Shown: positions 8,771 through 17,983 of the stretch, piece after piece | Position numbering within the stretch: the first letter of the stretch is position 1 | How the letters are laid out: every line of letters begins with the position of its first letter | NCBI RefSeq assembly: GCF_015354245.1 | Contig: NZ_JADKYZ010000015.1 | Span: 1-64,000 of the forward strand | DNA from: Diaphorobacter caeni | GTDB taxonomy: Bacteria > Pseudomonadota > Gammaproteobacteria > Burkholderiales > Burkholderiaceae_C | DNA length: 64,000 nt | Direction of reading: 5' to 3' | Notes under the pieces: model-generated | Told to the model about the DNA's origin: nothing | The model's database searches: none | What the model saw: the letters and a program-made list of their open reading frames with translations, nothing else | Position numbers and translations under genes: made by a program

Positions 8771-11535
8771 TGCGCACGTTGCTCGTCAGCGCCAATGCGG
8801 CCGTCGCGCTCACGCTGGGCGCGGGCGCAGCCCATGCCGCGCCCCATGCGGCACCCGCGACAGCGGCGGCAGCGACTGCTCCCGCACAGGCCGCAGAGCG
8901 ATCGCTCAAGGGCCAGGCCTACCGCACGGCAAGGCAAGCCTATGCGGCCTATGACGCCAAGCGCTATCCACAGGCCGAACAGCTCGCGCGTCGCGCGATC
9001 GCGTTGCGGCCCGACGTGCTGCGCTTGCGCATGCTGCTCGTCTACGCGCTGCAAAAGCAGGGCAAGATCGAGGACGCGCGCGCCGCCATCAACGAAGCGC
9101 AGGCCTATGGCCTGCGGTCCGACGAGCTGGATCAGGCCAAAAGCAATCTGCAGGCCGCTGGCGGCGCGGTGCAAAGCGACGCCTTCCGGCAGGGGTTTCC
9201 CATCGCCACGCAGGCGTTTGTGGACTACAACGCGCAGAAGTACGCGTCCGCCGCTCAGCTTGCCGAAAAGGCCTTCCGGATCGACCCATCGCAGGGCAAC
9301 TGGGCACTGCTGTGGATCACCGCGCTCGAGGCGCAGAGCAAATTGCAAGCCGCCGTGGACGCGGCCGATGCCGCCATCGCGCTCGGCGCGCCGAACCACA
9401 ATGACCTGCAGGCACGCAAACAGGCGCTGCTCAAATCCATGTCGGCAGAGCCGGCCGTCGGCGCCTATCGGGCACTGGGAGAGTTCCAGAACGACAACGC
9501 CGTCGATCTCGCCCGCAAGGCCGTCGACCTCGCGCCGGACACGCAGAGCCACCGCTTGCTGCTGCTCACCACGCTCGTGCTCGCCAACCGCATGGCCGAA
9601 GGCGAAGCGGCCGCCAGCGACGCGCTCTCGCAGGATGTGGAGGACACCAACGCGCTCGTCATGCGCGCGTATTTCCGCCAGCGCCAGCTCAAGACCGAAC
9701 AGGCCAACAAGGACTTCGACGACGCCATGGTGCAGGACTGGCTCGACGACGTGCAGCGCACCGGCATCCGCCTCGTCGCCACCGACGCTGCGCTCGCCGT
9801 CGGCGATTTCGAGCGCGCGAAGGCGCTGCTTGCGCCGCTGCCTGCGGACGACCAGCCCGTGGCGCGGCGCCTCCAGCAGATCGCGGACCGCGAAGCGCCG
9901 CCCAAGGAGCTCACCCGCGCGAGCTACCCGCCGCCCAACATGGACTGCCACCTGACGCCCTACGGCTCGGTGTGCGACATGAAGCCCGCCGACGAGGCCA
10001 ACACCGCCAGCGCCAAGGCCTATGCGGCCTACGGAAAGCAGGACTGGCAGGAGGCCATCGCCCAGGCGGAAAAGGCCGTGGAGCAGGACCCCGACAGCCC
10101 GCTGATGCAGAACCTGCTGACCATCACGCTCGCGACGGGCAACACCGCGCAGCAGTCGCGCGCGCTCGAGCGCATCAACGCCGAACTCCAGACCAAGCCC
10201 GGCGACGCCAACCTGCTGATGCAGCGCGCCTACATCCGCCAGCGGCGCAATGAATCGCTCGCGGCGCTCAAGGACTTCCAGGCCGCGCGCGCCACCGGCA
10301 AGGCGCCACCGCTCGCCATCCTCGACGAGGGCTATGCGCTCGCGCGTGTGGGCCGCAAGCCGGAGGCGGTGGCGATGTTCAAGCAGGCCATCGACCAGAG
10401 CGACGGCAACGAACTTGAGCTCACACCCGAGCAGCGCTACAACACACGAAGCGCCATCGCGGGCCTGTCGCGCGAATGGGGCGCGTCGGTGTCAACCAGC
10501 TACCGGGGCGCACGCGCTGCGGGATCGGGCCTCAACAACACGCCGATCACGACCGGCTCGGACTCGGTCTTCGGCATGGCCGATGTCTACTGGCGGCCAC
10601 CGCAGTTCCTCAACGAGGGCAATCAGATCTTCGAGGTCTACGGCCGCGTGATGAGCACGCTGCATGCGGGATCGTCGAGCGCGCCGGAACAGTCCGTCAT
10701 CGACCCCTGCACCGGCCGCCCGATACCGCTCGGTGCCAGCCGATACGACGGCGTCTCCGGCATGCCGACCACCATCGGAGCGCTGGGTGTGCGCTTCACG
10801 CCATCCACCGACTACGCCTTCTCCGTCGGTCTGGAGCGGCGCTTTCTGCTCGGATCGACAACGCGCTCGGGCTCGGTCACGCCCGCCTCGGCCGACCTGC
10901 GCTGCAAGCTCAGCGGACGCGATCCATCGCAGCCCGGAGCCCCCGTCGTCGGCAATGCGCAGTCCATCCTGTTCGACGCAAACGCGAGCCAGGGCGGATG
11001 GCTGGCCTACGCGACCTATGGCTTCTATCGCGGCACGGCGCTGCGCCATGACATGCCGAGCTGGTTCACGATGGAAGGCTACGTGCAGGGCGGCTACTAC
11101 CGCGAAGACCTGTCCGCCAATTTCTGGATGCGCGACCAGAACACCGGCACCGACGGCGGACGCCAACGCGGCAAGTACCGGCGCGACCAGTGGTTCGCCA
11201 ACGCCGAAATGCGCGTGGGCCGCAGCGTCCGCATGGACTCGGTGAGCGAGCGGCTGATGCTGTTTCCGCACTTCGTTCTCGCGGCCGACTACCAGCGCCA
11301 GAACTACCGCGCACGCGTTCCGCAGTTCAGCGAGGAGATGCGCGTGCTGGGCAACGGCTCGACCTGGTCCGCAGGCGCGGGTGCCGGCGTCAGCGCGCGC
11401 TACGCCTTCCGCGAGGATCACTACAACGCGCCGCGCTCCTACGTCGACTGGACCGTGCAGTACCGCACCAGCCTTGGCAGCGGCCAGAAGGACCGCGCCA
11501 AGGGCTGGTTCATGAGCCTCTCGCTCTGGTACTGA
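8767..11535 (+). CDS. nfrA: NfrA-like outer-membrane glycan exporter (TPR plus beta-barrel)
   Basis: A 922-residue protein with a signal peptide (cleavage likely after AAHA, residue 26), a long alpha-helical TPR region (about residues 50-560; repeated units such as AYAAYDAKRYPQAEQLARRA) and a C-terminal beta-rich region ending in the aromatic pattern SLSLWY expected of an outer-membrane barrel. This matches E. coli NfrA, the phage N4 receptor and glycan-secretion partner of NfrB, and is analogous in layout to PgaA/BcsC. It overlaps the nfrB-like stop by four bases. Expected role: passage of the polymer through the periplasm and outer membrane, and possibly exposure to phage. Confidence 0.85.
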   Translation: MMRTLLVSANAAVALTLGAGAAHAAPHAAPATAAAATAPAQAAERSLKGQAYRTARQAYAAYDAKRYPQAEQLARRAIALRPDVLRLRMLLVYALQKQGKIEDARAAINEAQAYGLRSDELDQAKSNLQAAGGAVQSDAFRQGFPIATQAFVDYNAQKYASAAQLAEKAFRIDPSQGNWALLWITALEAQSKLQAAVDAADAAIALGAPNHNDLQARKQALLKSMSAEPAVGAYRALGEFQNDNAVDLARKAVDLAPDTQSHRLLLLTTLVLANRMAEGEAAASDALSQDVEDTNALVMRAYFRQRQLKTEQANKDFDDAMVQDWLDDVQRTGIRLVATDAALAVGDFERAKALLAPLPADDQPVARRLQQIADREAPPKELTRASYPPPNMDCHLTPYGSVCDMKPADEANTASAKAYAAYGKQDWQEAIAQAEKAVEQDPDSPLMQNLLTITLATGNTAQQSRALERINAELQTKPGDANLLMQRAYIRQRRNESLAALKDFQAARATGKAPPLAILDEGYALARVGRKPEAVAMFKQAIDQSDGNELELTPEQRYNTRSAIAGLSREWGASVSTSYRGARAAGSGLNNTPITTGSDSVFGMADVYWRPPQFLNEGNQIFEVYGRVMSTLHAGSSSAPEQSVIDPCTGRPIPLGASRYDGVSGMPTTIGALGVRFTPSTDYAFSVGLERRFLLGSTTRSGSVTPASADLRCKLSGRDPSQPGAPVVGNAQSILFDANASQGGWLAYATYGFYRGTALRHDMPSWFTMEGYVQGGYYREDLSANFWMRDQNTGTDGGRQRGKYRRDQWFANAEMRVGRSVRMDSVSERLMLFPHFVLAADYQRQNYRARVPQFSEEMRVLGNGSTWSAGAGAGVSARYAFREDHYNAPRSYVDWTVQYRTSLGSGQKDRAKGWFMSLSLWY

Positions 11536-11594
11536 AACGGGCCATGGATGAGGCAACGGATGAGGCAACGGACGCACCGCAGGAGACACCACAA

Positions 11595-12629
11595 ATGAAG
11601 CAAGACACCCATCACGATGAAAGCCTGCAGGCCCCGCAGCACACGCGTCGTGCGGCGTTGCGGATGGCCGCCGTCGCCTCCGCCATGCTGCTCACCACGC
11701 AGATCGCCTGGGCGCAGAACAACGCCTCCTCACTGGTCATCAAGGGCAAGGACGGATGGCTCTTCGCGGGCTGGGGCAGCCTCACGCAGGTGGACACGGC
11801 GGGCATCGACCGCTCCGTGCAGCTCGTGGGCCGCGTCAATCAGCTGCTCAAGGAGCGCCACATCGCACTGCTGCTCGTCATGCTGCCCGACAAGGTGCAT
11901 TTCTACGCCGACAAGCTGCCCGATGGCACGAAGGTCAGCCCCGCCGTGGAGCAGCGCTATGCGCTCATCCAGGACAAGCTGCAGCGCGCCGGCGTTCGGA
12001 CCTTCGACGATTTCGCCGTGCTGAAAAAGGTGAGCGCATCGGGTGCCGACGTGTTCTACCGCACCGACCAGCACTGGACACTCGACGCCGCCGACGCGAC
12101 CGCTCAGGGCACGGCCGACGCGATCCGCCAGATCCAGCCGCAGCTCTCGGGCAGCACGGGCACGGGCACGCCGCTCGGCGCGCTCTCCAAGGAGCGGCGC
12201 TACGGCGATCTGGCCGAGATCTTCCTCACGCCCGAGGAAAAGAAGCAGGTCGGTCGCGAGGTCTATACCGTGCGCCGCCAGGCCGAGGGACAGGGCCTGC
12301 TCGACGATGCTCCCGCTCCGGTGCACGTGACCGGACACAGCATGGTCCAGCCGTATTTCGGCTATCCGCAGAAGCTCTCCAACCTGCTGGATCGTCCCGT
12401 GTCTTTGAACTGGAAACCCGGCAACATCGGCCCCTGGGTGATGCTGCTGGAATACCTCGAATCGTCCTCGTTCAAGCAGACCAGGCCGCAGGTGCTGGTC
12501 TGGCAGATGTTCGAGCCCAGCTTCAATCAAGGCCCCGATGCTGCGGGTCTGTGGGACAACGCGGCCGTCATGCCCGTCGACACATGGACGCAGCGCGTCA
12601 CCCGCGCCCTCGGGAGTGCCACGCCATGA
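11595..12629 (+). CDS. AlgJ/AlgX-like SGNH acyltransferase, first copy
   Basis: Predicted periplasmic protein (344 residues) of the alginate O-acetylation AlgJ/AlgX family. A twin-arginine-like signal (TRRAALRMAAVASAMLL, residues 18-34) precedes the mature domain. Family landmarks are KGKDGWLF (50-57), LPDK, the acidic/histidine pair in YRTDQHW (Asp158, His160) and the nucleophile in VTGHSM (Ser249). By analogy it takes an acyl group delivered across the membrane by the MBOAT protein and transfers it to the polymer. An in-frame ATG exists at 11544, but AGGAG at 11581 supports 11595. Its stop overlaps the second copy by four bases. Confidence 0.8.
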   Translation: MKQDTHHDESLQAPQHTRRAALRMAAVASAMLLTTQIAWAQNNASSLVIKGKDGWLFAGWGSLTQVDTAGIDRSVQLVGRVNQLLKERHIALLLVMLPDKVHFYADKLPDGTKVSPAVEQRYALIQDKLQRAGVRTFDDFAVLKKVSASGADVFYRTDQHWTLDAADATAQGTADAIRQIQPQLSGSTGTGTPLGALSKERRYGDLAEIFLTPEEKKQVGREVYTVRRQAEGQGLLDDAPAPVHVTGHSMVQPYFGYPQKLSNLLDRPVSLNWKPGNIGPWVMLLEYLESSSFKQTRPQVLVWQMFEPSFNQGPDAAGLWDNAAVMPVDTWTQRVTRALGSATP

Positions 12630-13783
12630 CGCCGCGCGAAAACGCCCCGCCCTCCGCCGATCCGCCCAGCCGGGGGCATCGCGCCTCCGCCCTCGTCTGG
12701 ATGGCGCTGCTGGTGGCGGGTCTCGGAGTGGGCATCTGGTCGCTCGCGCAGACCGAACTCAAACCTGAAAAATCGACGCGCGAGGCGTGGATGAACGGCA
12801 GCGCGGAGACCGCCATCAACCAGTCACTGCGCCTGCCCGGCCAGAGCTGGATCGAGATGGCAAGCGCTGCCACGCGCTACCGATTTCTGGGTGATCTTGG
12901 CGAGCAGGTCGTGCTCGGCTGCCCGCAGTGGATGTTCTATCACGACGGTCTGCGCGCGCAGCCGGGCACCGCGCCCGAGGTCGTTCAGCAGCGCCTTCAG
13001 CTGCTCGAGCACTGGCATGATCGTCTGCAGGCCCGCAACGTCAAGACGCTGGTGGTCGCCGTGCCCGACAAGGCGCGTGTCGAAAATGAATACCTGTGCG
13101 GCCGCACGATGAGCCGCAGCATGCAGGCGCGCTACGACGAACTGAGCAACGGGCTGTCCAAGCGCAGCATCCCCTTCGCCGATCTCCGCGCCACGCTGGA
13201 AAAGCAACCGGAGGACATGTACTTCCGCACCGATGTGCACATGAACGCTGCGGGCGCGCAGCGCGCAGCGCACGCCGTCGCGGCCCAAGCGATCGCGCTG
13301 CTGGGCGGCCAGCGCGGCGATCAGCGCTTCGACATCTCGGCGCCCAGCGCACCCGCGCCGCGCATGGGCGATCTGCTGGTGCTCTCGGGTCTCAAGGACG
13401 CGCCCGAGGGCTGGCGGCCCGAGATCGAATCCGCTCCTTCGCAGACGATCACCCCGGTGCGCAGCGGCGGACTGCTCGACGACACGCCGCCGCCGCGCGT
13501 GCTGCTGGCCGGCAGCTCGAACGGTCTGCGCAGCAACTTCGCCGAATGGCTGGGCAACGATCTGGGGCAGGAGGTGTGGAACCTCAGCATGGACGGCGGC
13601 CAGTTCGCCGGCGCGATGATCAAGGCGCTCAAGCAGGAGTCCAGCTGGCCGCAAAGCCTTCAGCTCGTGATCTGGGAGTTCTCTGAAAACACCTTGTCGC
13701 TGCCCTTGACCGACGACGAAAAGAAGGCGCTCAAGGAGATCACCGTGCCGGTTCTGGCAGCGGCCTCCACGCAGGGAGGGTGA
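12626..13783 (+). CDS. AlgJ/AlgX-like SGNH acyltransferase, second copy
   Basis: Second, diverged member of the same family (385 residues), anchored by an N-terminal membrane helix (residues about 22-41) instead of a cleavable signal. It has VVAVPDKARVE, the Asp203/His205 pair in YFRTDVHM and a GSS nucleophile motif (Ser297/298 in VLLAGSSNG). Its cysteine pair (C99, C158) and larger C-terminal part distinguish it from the upstream copy. Two adjacent SGNH proteins recall the AlgJ plus AlgX pair, in which one relays and the other modifies the polymer. ATGA overlap with the gene before; seven bases before the MBOAT gene. Confidence 0.78.
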   Translation: MTPRENAPPSADPPSRGHRASALVWMALLVAGLGVGIWSLAQTELKPEKSTREAWMNGSAETAINQSLRLPGQSWIEMASAATRYRFLGDLGEQVVLGCPQWMFYHDGLRAQPGTAPEVVQQRLQLLEHWHDRLQARNVKTLVVAVPDKARVENEYLCGRTMSRSMQARYDELSNGLSKRSIPFADLRATLEKQPEDMYFRTDVHMNAAGAQRAAHAVAAQAIALLGGQRGDQRFDISAPSAPAPRMGDLLVLSGLKDAPEGWRPEIESAPSQTITPVRSGGLLDDTPPPRVLLAGSSNGLRSNFAEWLGNDLGQEVWNLSMDGGQFAGAMIKALKQESSWPQSLQLVIWEFSENTLSLPLTDDEKKALKEITVPVLAAASTQGG

Positions 13784-13789
13784 CGCACC

Positions 13790-15370
13790 ATGCTGTTCAA
13801 TTCCTACCTCTTTCTGCTGCTGTTCCTGCCCATCGCGTTGATGGGCTACTACGCCGCAGGCCGCGTCAGCCTCCGGCTCGCGGCGCTCTGGCTGTGCATC
13901 TCGTCGTTCATTTTCTATGGCTGGTGGAACCCGCAGTTCGTCGCGCTGCTGTCGTGCTCCATCGTCTTCAACTACCTTGCCGGGCTGCTGATCCTGCGCT
14001 TCTCGGGATCGCCCAGAAAGCAGTTGCTGATCACCGGCGCCAGCGTGATCGTCGACCTCGCTGTGCTGTTCCACTACAAGTATTTCGCGGCGCTGTTCAA
14101 CTTCCTCAGCGAATGGGGGCTCACGCACGGCGCGATGGACACGCTGATCCTGCCGCTGGGCATCTCGTTCTTCACCTTCACGCAGATCGGCTTCCTGCTC
14201 GATTGCCGCTCGGGTCTGGTCAAGGAAAAAGGCTTTCTGAGCTACGTGCTCTTCGTGACCTTCTTCCCGCACCTGATCGCCGGCCCCATCCTGCACCACA
14301 AGGAAATGATTCCCCAGTTCGCGGACCCCGCGAACTACCGCTTCAAGGCCGAGAACCTGTCGATCGGCGGCGTGCTGTTCGTCATCGGCCTGGCCAAGAA
14401 GGTGCTGCTCGCCGACGGCATCGCGCCCTATGTGGACGCAGGCTTTGCGGCGCCCGGCGAGCTGCAGTTCTGGGGATCGTGGGCCACGAGCCTCTGCTAT
14501 GCGCTGCAGATCTACTTCGATTTCTCGGGCTACTCGGACATGGCGCTTGGCCTCGCGAAGATGTTCGGCATCGGCTTTCCGCTGAACTTCAACTCGCCCT
14601 ACAAGGCGGCGAGCATCATTGATTTCTGGGCGCGCTGGCACATCACGCTCACGCGCTATCTCACCGCCTATCTCTACTATCCCGTGGCGATGGCGGTCTC
14701 CCGCGCGCGCGAAAAACGCGGAATGAGCGTGGGCTCCAGCGCCGCCAGATCACCGGGCGGATTCGCCGCCACCATCATCGTGCCGACGCTGTTCACCATG
14801 GGCCTGGCCGGCGTGTGGCACGGCGCGGGCATGCAGTATCTGGTGTTCGGCATCTGGCACGGGCTGTGCCTGTCGATCAACCATGGCTGGCGCATCTTCG
14901 TGGTGGGCAAGAAGCCCGCCAACCAGCGCCACAGCGGACCGCTGATGCAAGTGGCCTGCGTGCTGATCACGTTCGCGGCAGTGCTGATCGGCCAGGCGTT
15001 CTTCCGCGCCGATGGCATGGGCAAGGCCTGGCAGCTCATCGAAGGCATGTTCGGCCTGCGCGGCTTCGAAGGGCTCGAATCGCTCGGGCACGCGGTGGGC
15101 ATGTCGTTCGGGGACGCATGGCGGCTCGTCATCGGCCATCACCTGCAGGGCGTGTACATCGCGCTGCTGCTCGCCATCGCCTGGTTCACGCCGAACGCAC
15201 ACCAGATTCTGGGCGGCTTCTCGCCCGCGCTGTTCAAGACATTGAAAAACCCCAGCCAACTGCTGAGCTGGCGGCCCAGCCTCGGCTGGATGGTGACCAC
15301 GCTGCTGCTGCTCGCGCTGTGCGTGGCCAACGTGCACAAGGAAACGCGTTTCCTGTATTTCCAGTTCTGA
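13790..15370 (+). CDS. algI: AlgI-like membrane-bound O-acyltransferase (MBOAT)
   Basis: Polytopic inner-membrane protein (526 residues, as AlgI about 520; DltB is nearer 400) that passes acyl groups from a cytoplasmic donor to periplasmic acyltransferases. N-terminal MLFNSYLFLLLFLPI, FHYKYFAAL, the loop SFFTFTQIGFLLD, YFDFSGYSDMALGL and FWARWHITLTRYL are AlgI/DltB hallmarks. The invariant active-site histidine is His344 in GVWHGAG, with a second WHG at 356-358. AGGGAGG precedes the ATG and overlaps the upstream stop. The next two genes encode a carrier protein and its ligase, so unlike classical AlgI, the donor is probably an acyl-carrier thioester, as for DltB. Confidence 0.92.
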   Translation: MLFNSYLFLLLFLPIALMGYYAAGRVSLRLAALWLCISSFIFYGWWNPQFVALLSCSIVFNYLAGLLILRFSGSPRKQLLITGASVIVDLAVLFHYKYFAALFNFLSEWGLTHGAMDTLILPLGISFFTFTQIGFLLDCRSGLVKEKGFLSYVLFVTFFPHLIAGPILHHKEMIPQFADPANYRFKAENLSIGGVLFVIGLAKKVLLADGIAPYVDAGFAAPGELQFWGSWATSLCYALQIYFDFSGYSDMALGLAKMFGIGFPLNFNSPYKAASIIDFWARWHITLTRYLTAYLYYPVAMAVSRAREKRGMSVGSSAARSPGGFAATIIVPTLFTMGLAGVWHGAGMQYLVFGIWHGLCLSINHGWRIFVVGKKPANQRHSGPLMQVACVLITFAAVLIGQAFFRADGMGKAWQLIEGMFGLRGFEGLESLGHAVGMSFGDAWRLVIGHHLQGVYIALLLAIAWFTPNAHQILGGFSPALFKTLKNPSQLLSWRPSLGWMVTTLLLLALCVANVHKETRFLYFQF

Positions 15371-15402
15371 CCCCCCGTTTTTTCAAAGAGAAGGAGCACC
15401 CC

Positions 15403-15642
15403 ATGAGCATGAACGAAATCGAATCCCGCGCCGCATCGCTGATCGAGGGAATCATCATGACGCCCGTCGACTCGGAAACCCTGCTGATCGACTCCGGTCT
15501 GGTCGATTCGCTGTCCGCCGTCGACGTCACGCTCGCCGTCGAGCGCGAGTTCGGCGTGAAGATCCCGCCCTCGGAGATCGACGTGCATCTGCAATCGGTG
15601 CAGACGCTGGCGCAGTACATACAGGCGCGGGCACATGCCTGA
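15403..15642 (+). CDS. Acyl/peptidyl carrier protein (DltC-like)
   Basis: A 79-residue acidic helical protein with the phosphopantetheine attachment motif DSGLVDSLSAVDV (Ser36 is the modified serine), the correct length and helix pattern for a stand-alone carrier. AAGGAG lies seven bases before ATG 15403. It sits between the MBOAT gene and the adenylating ligase, the relation seen for DltC between DltB and DltA. Expected role: hold an acyl or aminoacyl group as a thioester for oxidation by the downstream flavoenzyme and/or transfer by the MBOAT protein. Confidence 0.9.
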   Translation: MSMNEIESRAASLIEGIIMTPVDSETLLIDSGLVDSLSAVDVTLAVEREFGVKIPPSEIDVHLQSVQTLAQYIQARAHA

Positions 15643-15679
15643 GCACGATTGACAAGAAAACGGACTGGAATTCCGTGCG

Positions 15680-15704
15680 GGAGCGCCTGCTGAGCGGGCG
15701 CTCC
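15680..15704 (+). promoter_or_regulatory. Intergenic hairpin between carrier protein and ligase genes
   Basis: GGAGCGCC (15680-15687) and GGCGCTCC (15697-15704) form a perfect 8-bp stem with a 9-base loop, 16 bases before the ligase start. There is no T tract. In an operon otherwise joined by overlaps this may be an RNA-processing or stability element setting carrier:ligase ratio. Confidence 0.55.
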
Positions 15705-15720
15705 GCGAAAGGAGAGCAAC

Positions 15721-17226
15721 ATGCGGTTTGACTTCGACACCTTCGAGTTCAGTGAACTCTCGGAACACCCCCGGCTTGCGGCGATCCACGACGCCTGCGG
15801 CCCCATGAGCTGGCAGGCGCTGCGCACCGCCGTGGACGTGTGGATGATGATGGCGACCGAGGCCGGTGCCCGCGCCGATCAGCCGCTGGTGATCACCGGC
15901 CACAAGGAGTCCGACTTCGTCGTCGCGATGCTCGGCTGCCTGCGGCTTGGCGTGCCCTTCGTTCCCATTGACGTCATCAACCCCGCCGAGCGCGTGCGTC
16001 GCATCACGGAACTCGTGCATGCGCGGCTCGTCTACGACGCGCAGACGCACCGCTTTGCCGCCACCGGACAGGAGGGCGCGGAGCTCGCCGAGAAGGGCGT
16101 GGCCTACATCATGTTCACCTCCGGCAGCACGGGCGATCCCAAGGGCGTGCAGATCGGACGCGAGAGCATGGGTCTGTTCGCAAGCTGGGTGCGCGAGTGC
16201 CTGCAGCTCGGCCACGCGCCGGTGTTCATGGACCAGATGCTCTTCAGCTTCGACTTCTCGCTGTTCAACTGGGTCGGCGCGCTGACCTGCGGCGGCACGG
16301 TGGCACTGTGCGCACGCGAGACCATCGAGGACAGCACCGCGTTCATGGACTATCTCGCGAAAAGCCGCGTGTCGATCTGGGCGTCGACGCCCTCGTTCCT
16401 GCGCCAGCAGATGCTGAGCGCCGACTTCACCGCCCAGCACCTGCCCGATCTGAAGGTCTTCGTGTTCGGCGCGGAGTCGCTCACGCCCACCATGGCCGAG
16501 GCGATCTGGGAGCGCTTTCCCGACATCCGCATCATCAACTCGTATGGCCCGACCGAAGCGACCTGCTCGACCACCTGGGTCGAGGTCGATCCCGTCATGC
16601 GCCGCGCCGCGCCGTTGCCCTTCCCCATCGGCCGTGCCAAGCCGTATGCCGACGTCTTCATCGAGGACGGCGAGATCTGCATCGCGGGCGACCATGTGAT
16701 GCGCGGCTATCTGAACCGCCCCGATCTCAACGAGACCCGCATGTTCGTGCGCAACGGCAAGCGCGGCTACCGCAGCGGCGACATCGGCGACATGGATGCC
16801 CAAGGCCTCGTCACGTTCCGCGGTCGTCGCGATGACCAGATCAAGCTGCACGGCTACCGCATCGAACTCGCCGAGGTCGATGCGGCGCTCGCGCTGCTGC
16901 CCGGCGTGCGCGCAGGCGCGGCCATCGCGCTCAAGCGGCCCGACGGCGTGATCGTGCGCATGATCGGCTTCGTCGATCCGGACCACGCGGGCCCGCCCGG
17001 CCTGCATGCGCCCGGCGCCGGGCTTCAGGACTGGAAGGCGATTCTCGCGCGCCGCGTGCCGTCCTACATGGTGCCGTCCGAGCTGCTGGTCTGCCACGGC
17101 TTTCCAATGTCGCAGACCGACAAGGCGGACCGCAAGAAGCTCGAGCAGATGTACCGCGAAAGTCGCACGCCCGCCGCCAGCCGGCCCGTGCCTCGGCCGG
17201 ATCAGCTCACGGGACAACCGGCATGA
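15721..17226 (+). CDS. DltA-like adenylating ligase loading the carrier protein
   Basis: Activates a carboxylic substrate as the adenylate and attaches it to the adjacent carrier. The 501-residue ANL enzyme shows A3 FTSGSTGDPKGVQI (132-145), STPSF (222-226), NSYGPTEAT (273-281), RSGDIGD and HGYRIEL, and the C-terminal catalytic Lys468 in TDKADRK. The sequence reads most like D-alanine:carrier ligase. Asp178 in FSFDFS, which anchors the amino group of amino-acid substrates, is kept. The pocket cysteine of DltA that discriminates D- from L-alanine is replaced by Gly250 (FVFGAESL), suggesting a different or larger substrate. A strong Shine-Dalgarno (AAAGGAGAG) precedes the ATG. Its stop overlaps the algF-like start. 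The true substrate is unknown. Confidence 0.85.
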   Translation: MRFDFDTFEFSELSEHPRLAAIHDACGPMSWQALRTAVDVWMMMATEAGARADQPLVITGHKESDFVVAMLGCLRLGVPFVPIDVINPAERVRRITELVHARLVYDAQTHRFAATGQEGAELAEKGVAYIMFTSGSTGDPKGVQIGRESMGLFASWVRECLQLGHAPVFMDQMLFSFDFSLFNWVGALTCGGTVALCARETIEDSTAFMDYLAKSRVSIWASTPSFLRQQMLSADFTAQHLPDLKVFVFGAESLTPTMAEAIWERFPDIRIINSYGPTEATCSTTWVEVDPVMRRAAPLPFPIGRAKPYADVFIEDGEICIAGDHVMRGYLNRPDLNETRMFVRNGKRGYRSGDIGDMDAQGLVTFRGRRDDQIKLHGYRIELAEVDAALALLPGVRAGAAIALKRPDGVIVRMIGFVDPDHAGPPGLHAPGAGLQDWKAILARRVPSYMVPSELLVCHGFPMSQTDKADRKKLEQMYRESRTPAASRPVPRPDQLTGQPA

Positions 17227-17939
17227 ACCGCGCCCACCGCTTTTTCCCCGGCCTCGCGAGCGCGGCAGGCTGCGCGGCGCTGACCGCCGTGGGCACGCTG
17301 GCCATGCTGAGCACGCCCGAAGCGCTGGCCGAGGGCGCCTTCGGGCAGCTCTACGCCTCGCGTCCACCCGCTGGCTCGTCGTTCGTTCGCGTGATCAATC
17401 CGGGAACGGCACCGCTGCGCGTGAAGATCGCCAGCGGACCCGAGCAGACGCTCAAGGGCGACGTCGTCGCTTCAAGCTACGCCATCGTCAAGGGGCAGAC
17501 CGAGTTCGTCGTGACGATCAACGGCAAGGCCTCGGCACCGCTCACGGTCGCGCCCGACAGCTTCACCTCGCTGATGCCTTCGTCGCCAACCAATGCCACG
17601 CAGCTCAAGGTGCTCGACGACTCCGCCGGCGCACCGCAGGATGCGTTGAAGGCCGGACTGCGCTTCTACAACCTCAGCGCGGACTGCAACGAGGGCGCCG
17701 TGGGCATCGCGCCTGCAGGCACGCCGCTGTTCAGCCCTGTCGCCTACGGTGCCACCACGGCGCGCGCCATCAATCCGGTGAAAGCCAGGCTGGTGGGCCG
17801 CTGCGCGCAGGTGGACACCGCCACGCTCGAGTTGCCCGCGCTGCAGCCTGGCGAGCATTTCAGCCTGTTCCTCATGGGCAGCGCGAGTCAACCCGTGCTG
17901 CGCGGCCAGCGCAGCTCAACCGATGGGTACAAACCGTGA
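17223..17939 (+). CDS. algF: AlgF-like periplasmic acylation protein
   Basis: A 238-residue exported protein resembling AlgF, the adaptor needed for alginate O-acetylation. The N-terminal 38 residues form a signal peptide (GCAALTAVGTLAMLS...ALAEG). The mature part begins QLYASRPPAGSSFVRVINPG, the AlgF signature, and continues with small beta-rich repeats (LRVKIASGPEQTL, FSLFLMGSASQPV). It probably links the MBOAT and SGNH proteins in the periplasm. It overlaps the ligase gene by four bases, and its own stop overlaps a possible GTG start of the next gene, so it is embedded in the loading module. Confidence 0.83.
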   Translation: MNRAHRFFPGLASAAGCAALTAVGTLAMLSTPEALAEGAFGQLYASRPPAGSSFVRVINPGTAPLRVKIASGPEQTLKGDVVASSYAIVKGQTEFVVTINGKASAPLTVAPDSFTSLMPSSPTNATQLKVLDDSAGAPQDALKAGLRFYNLSADCNEGAVGIAPAGTPLFSPVAYGATTARAINPVKARLVGRCAQVDTATLELPALQPGEHFSLFLMGSASQPVLRGQRSSTDGYKP

Positions 17940-17983
17940 CCAAGAACCCGCCCGACCCTGCCTTGGAATCCAAGCGACCGCCG

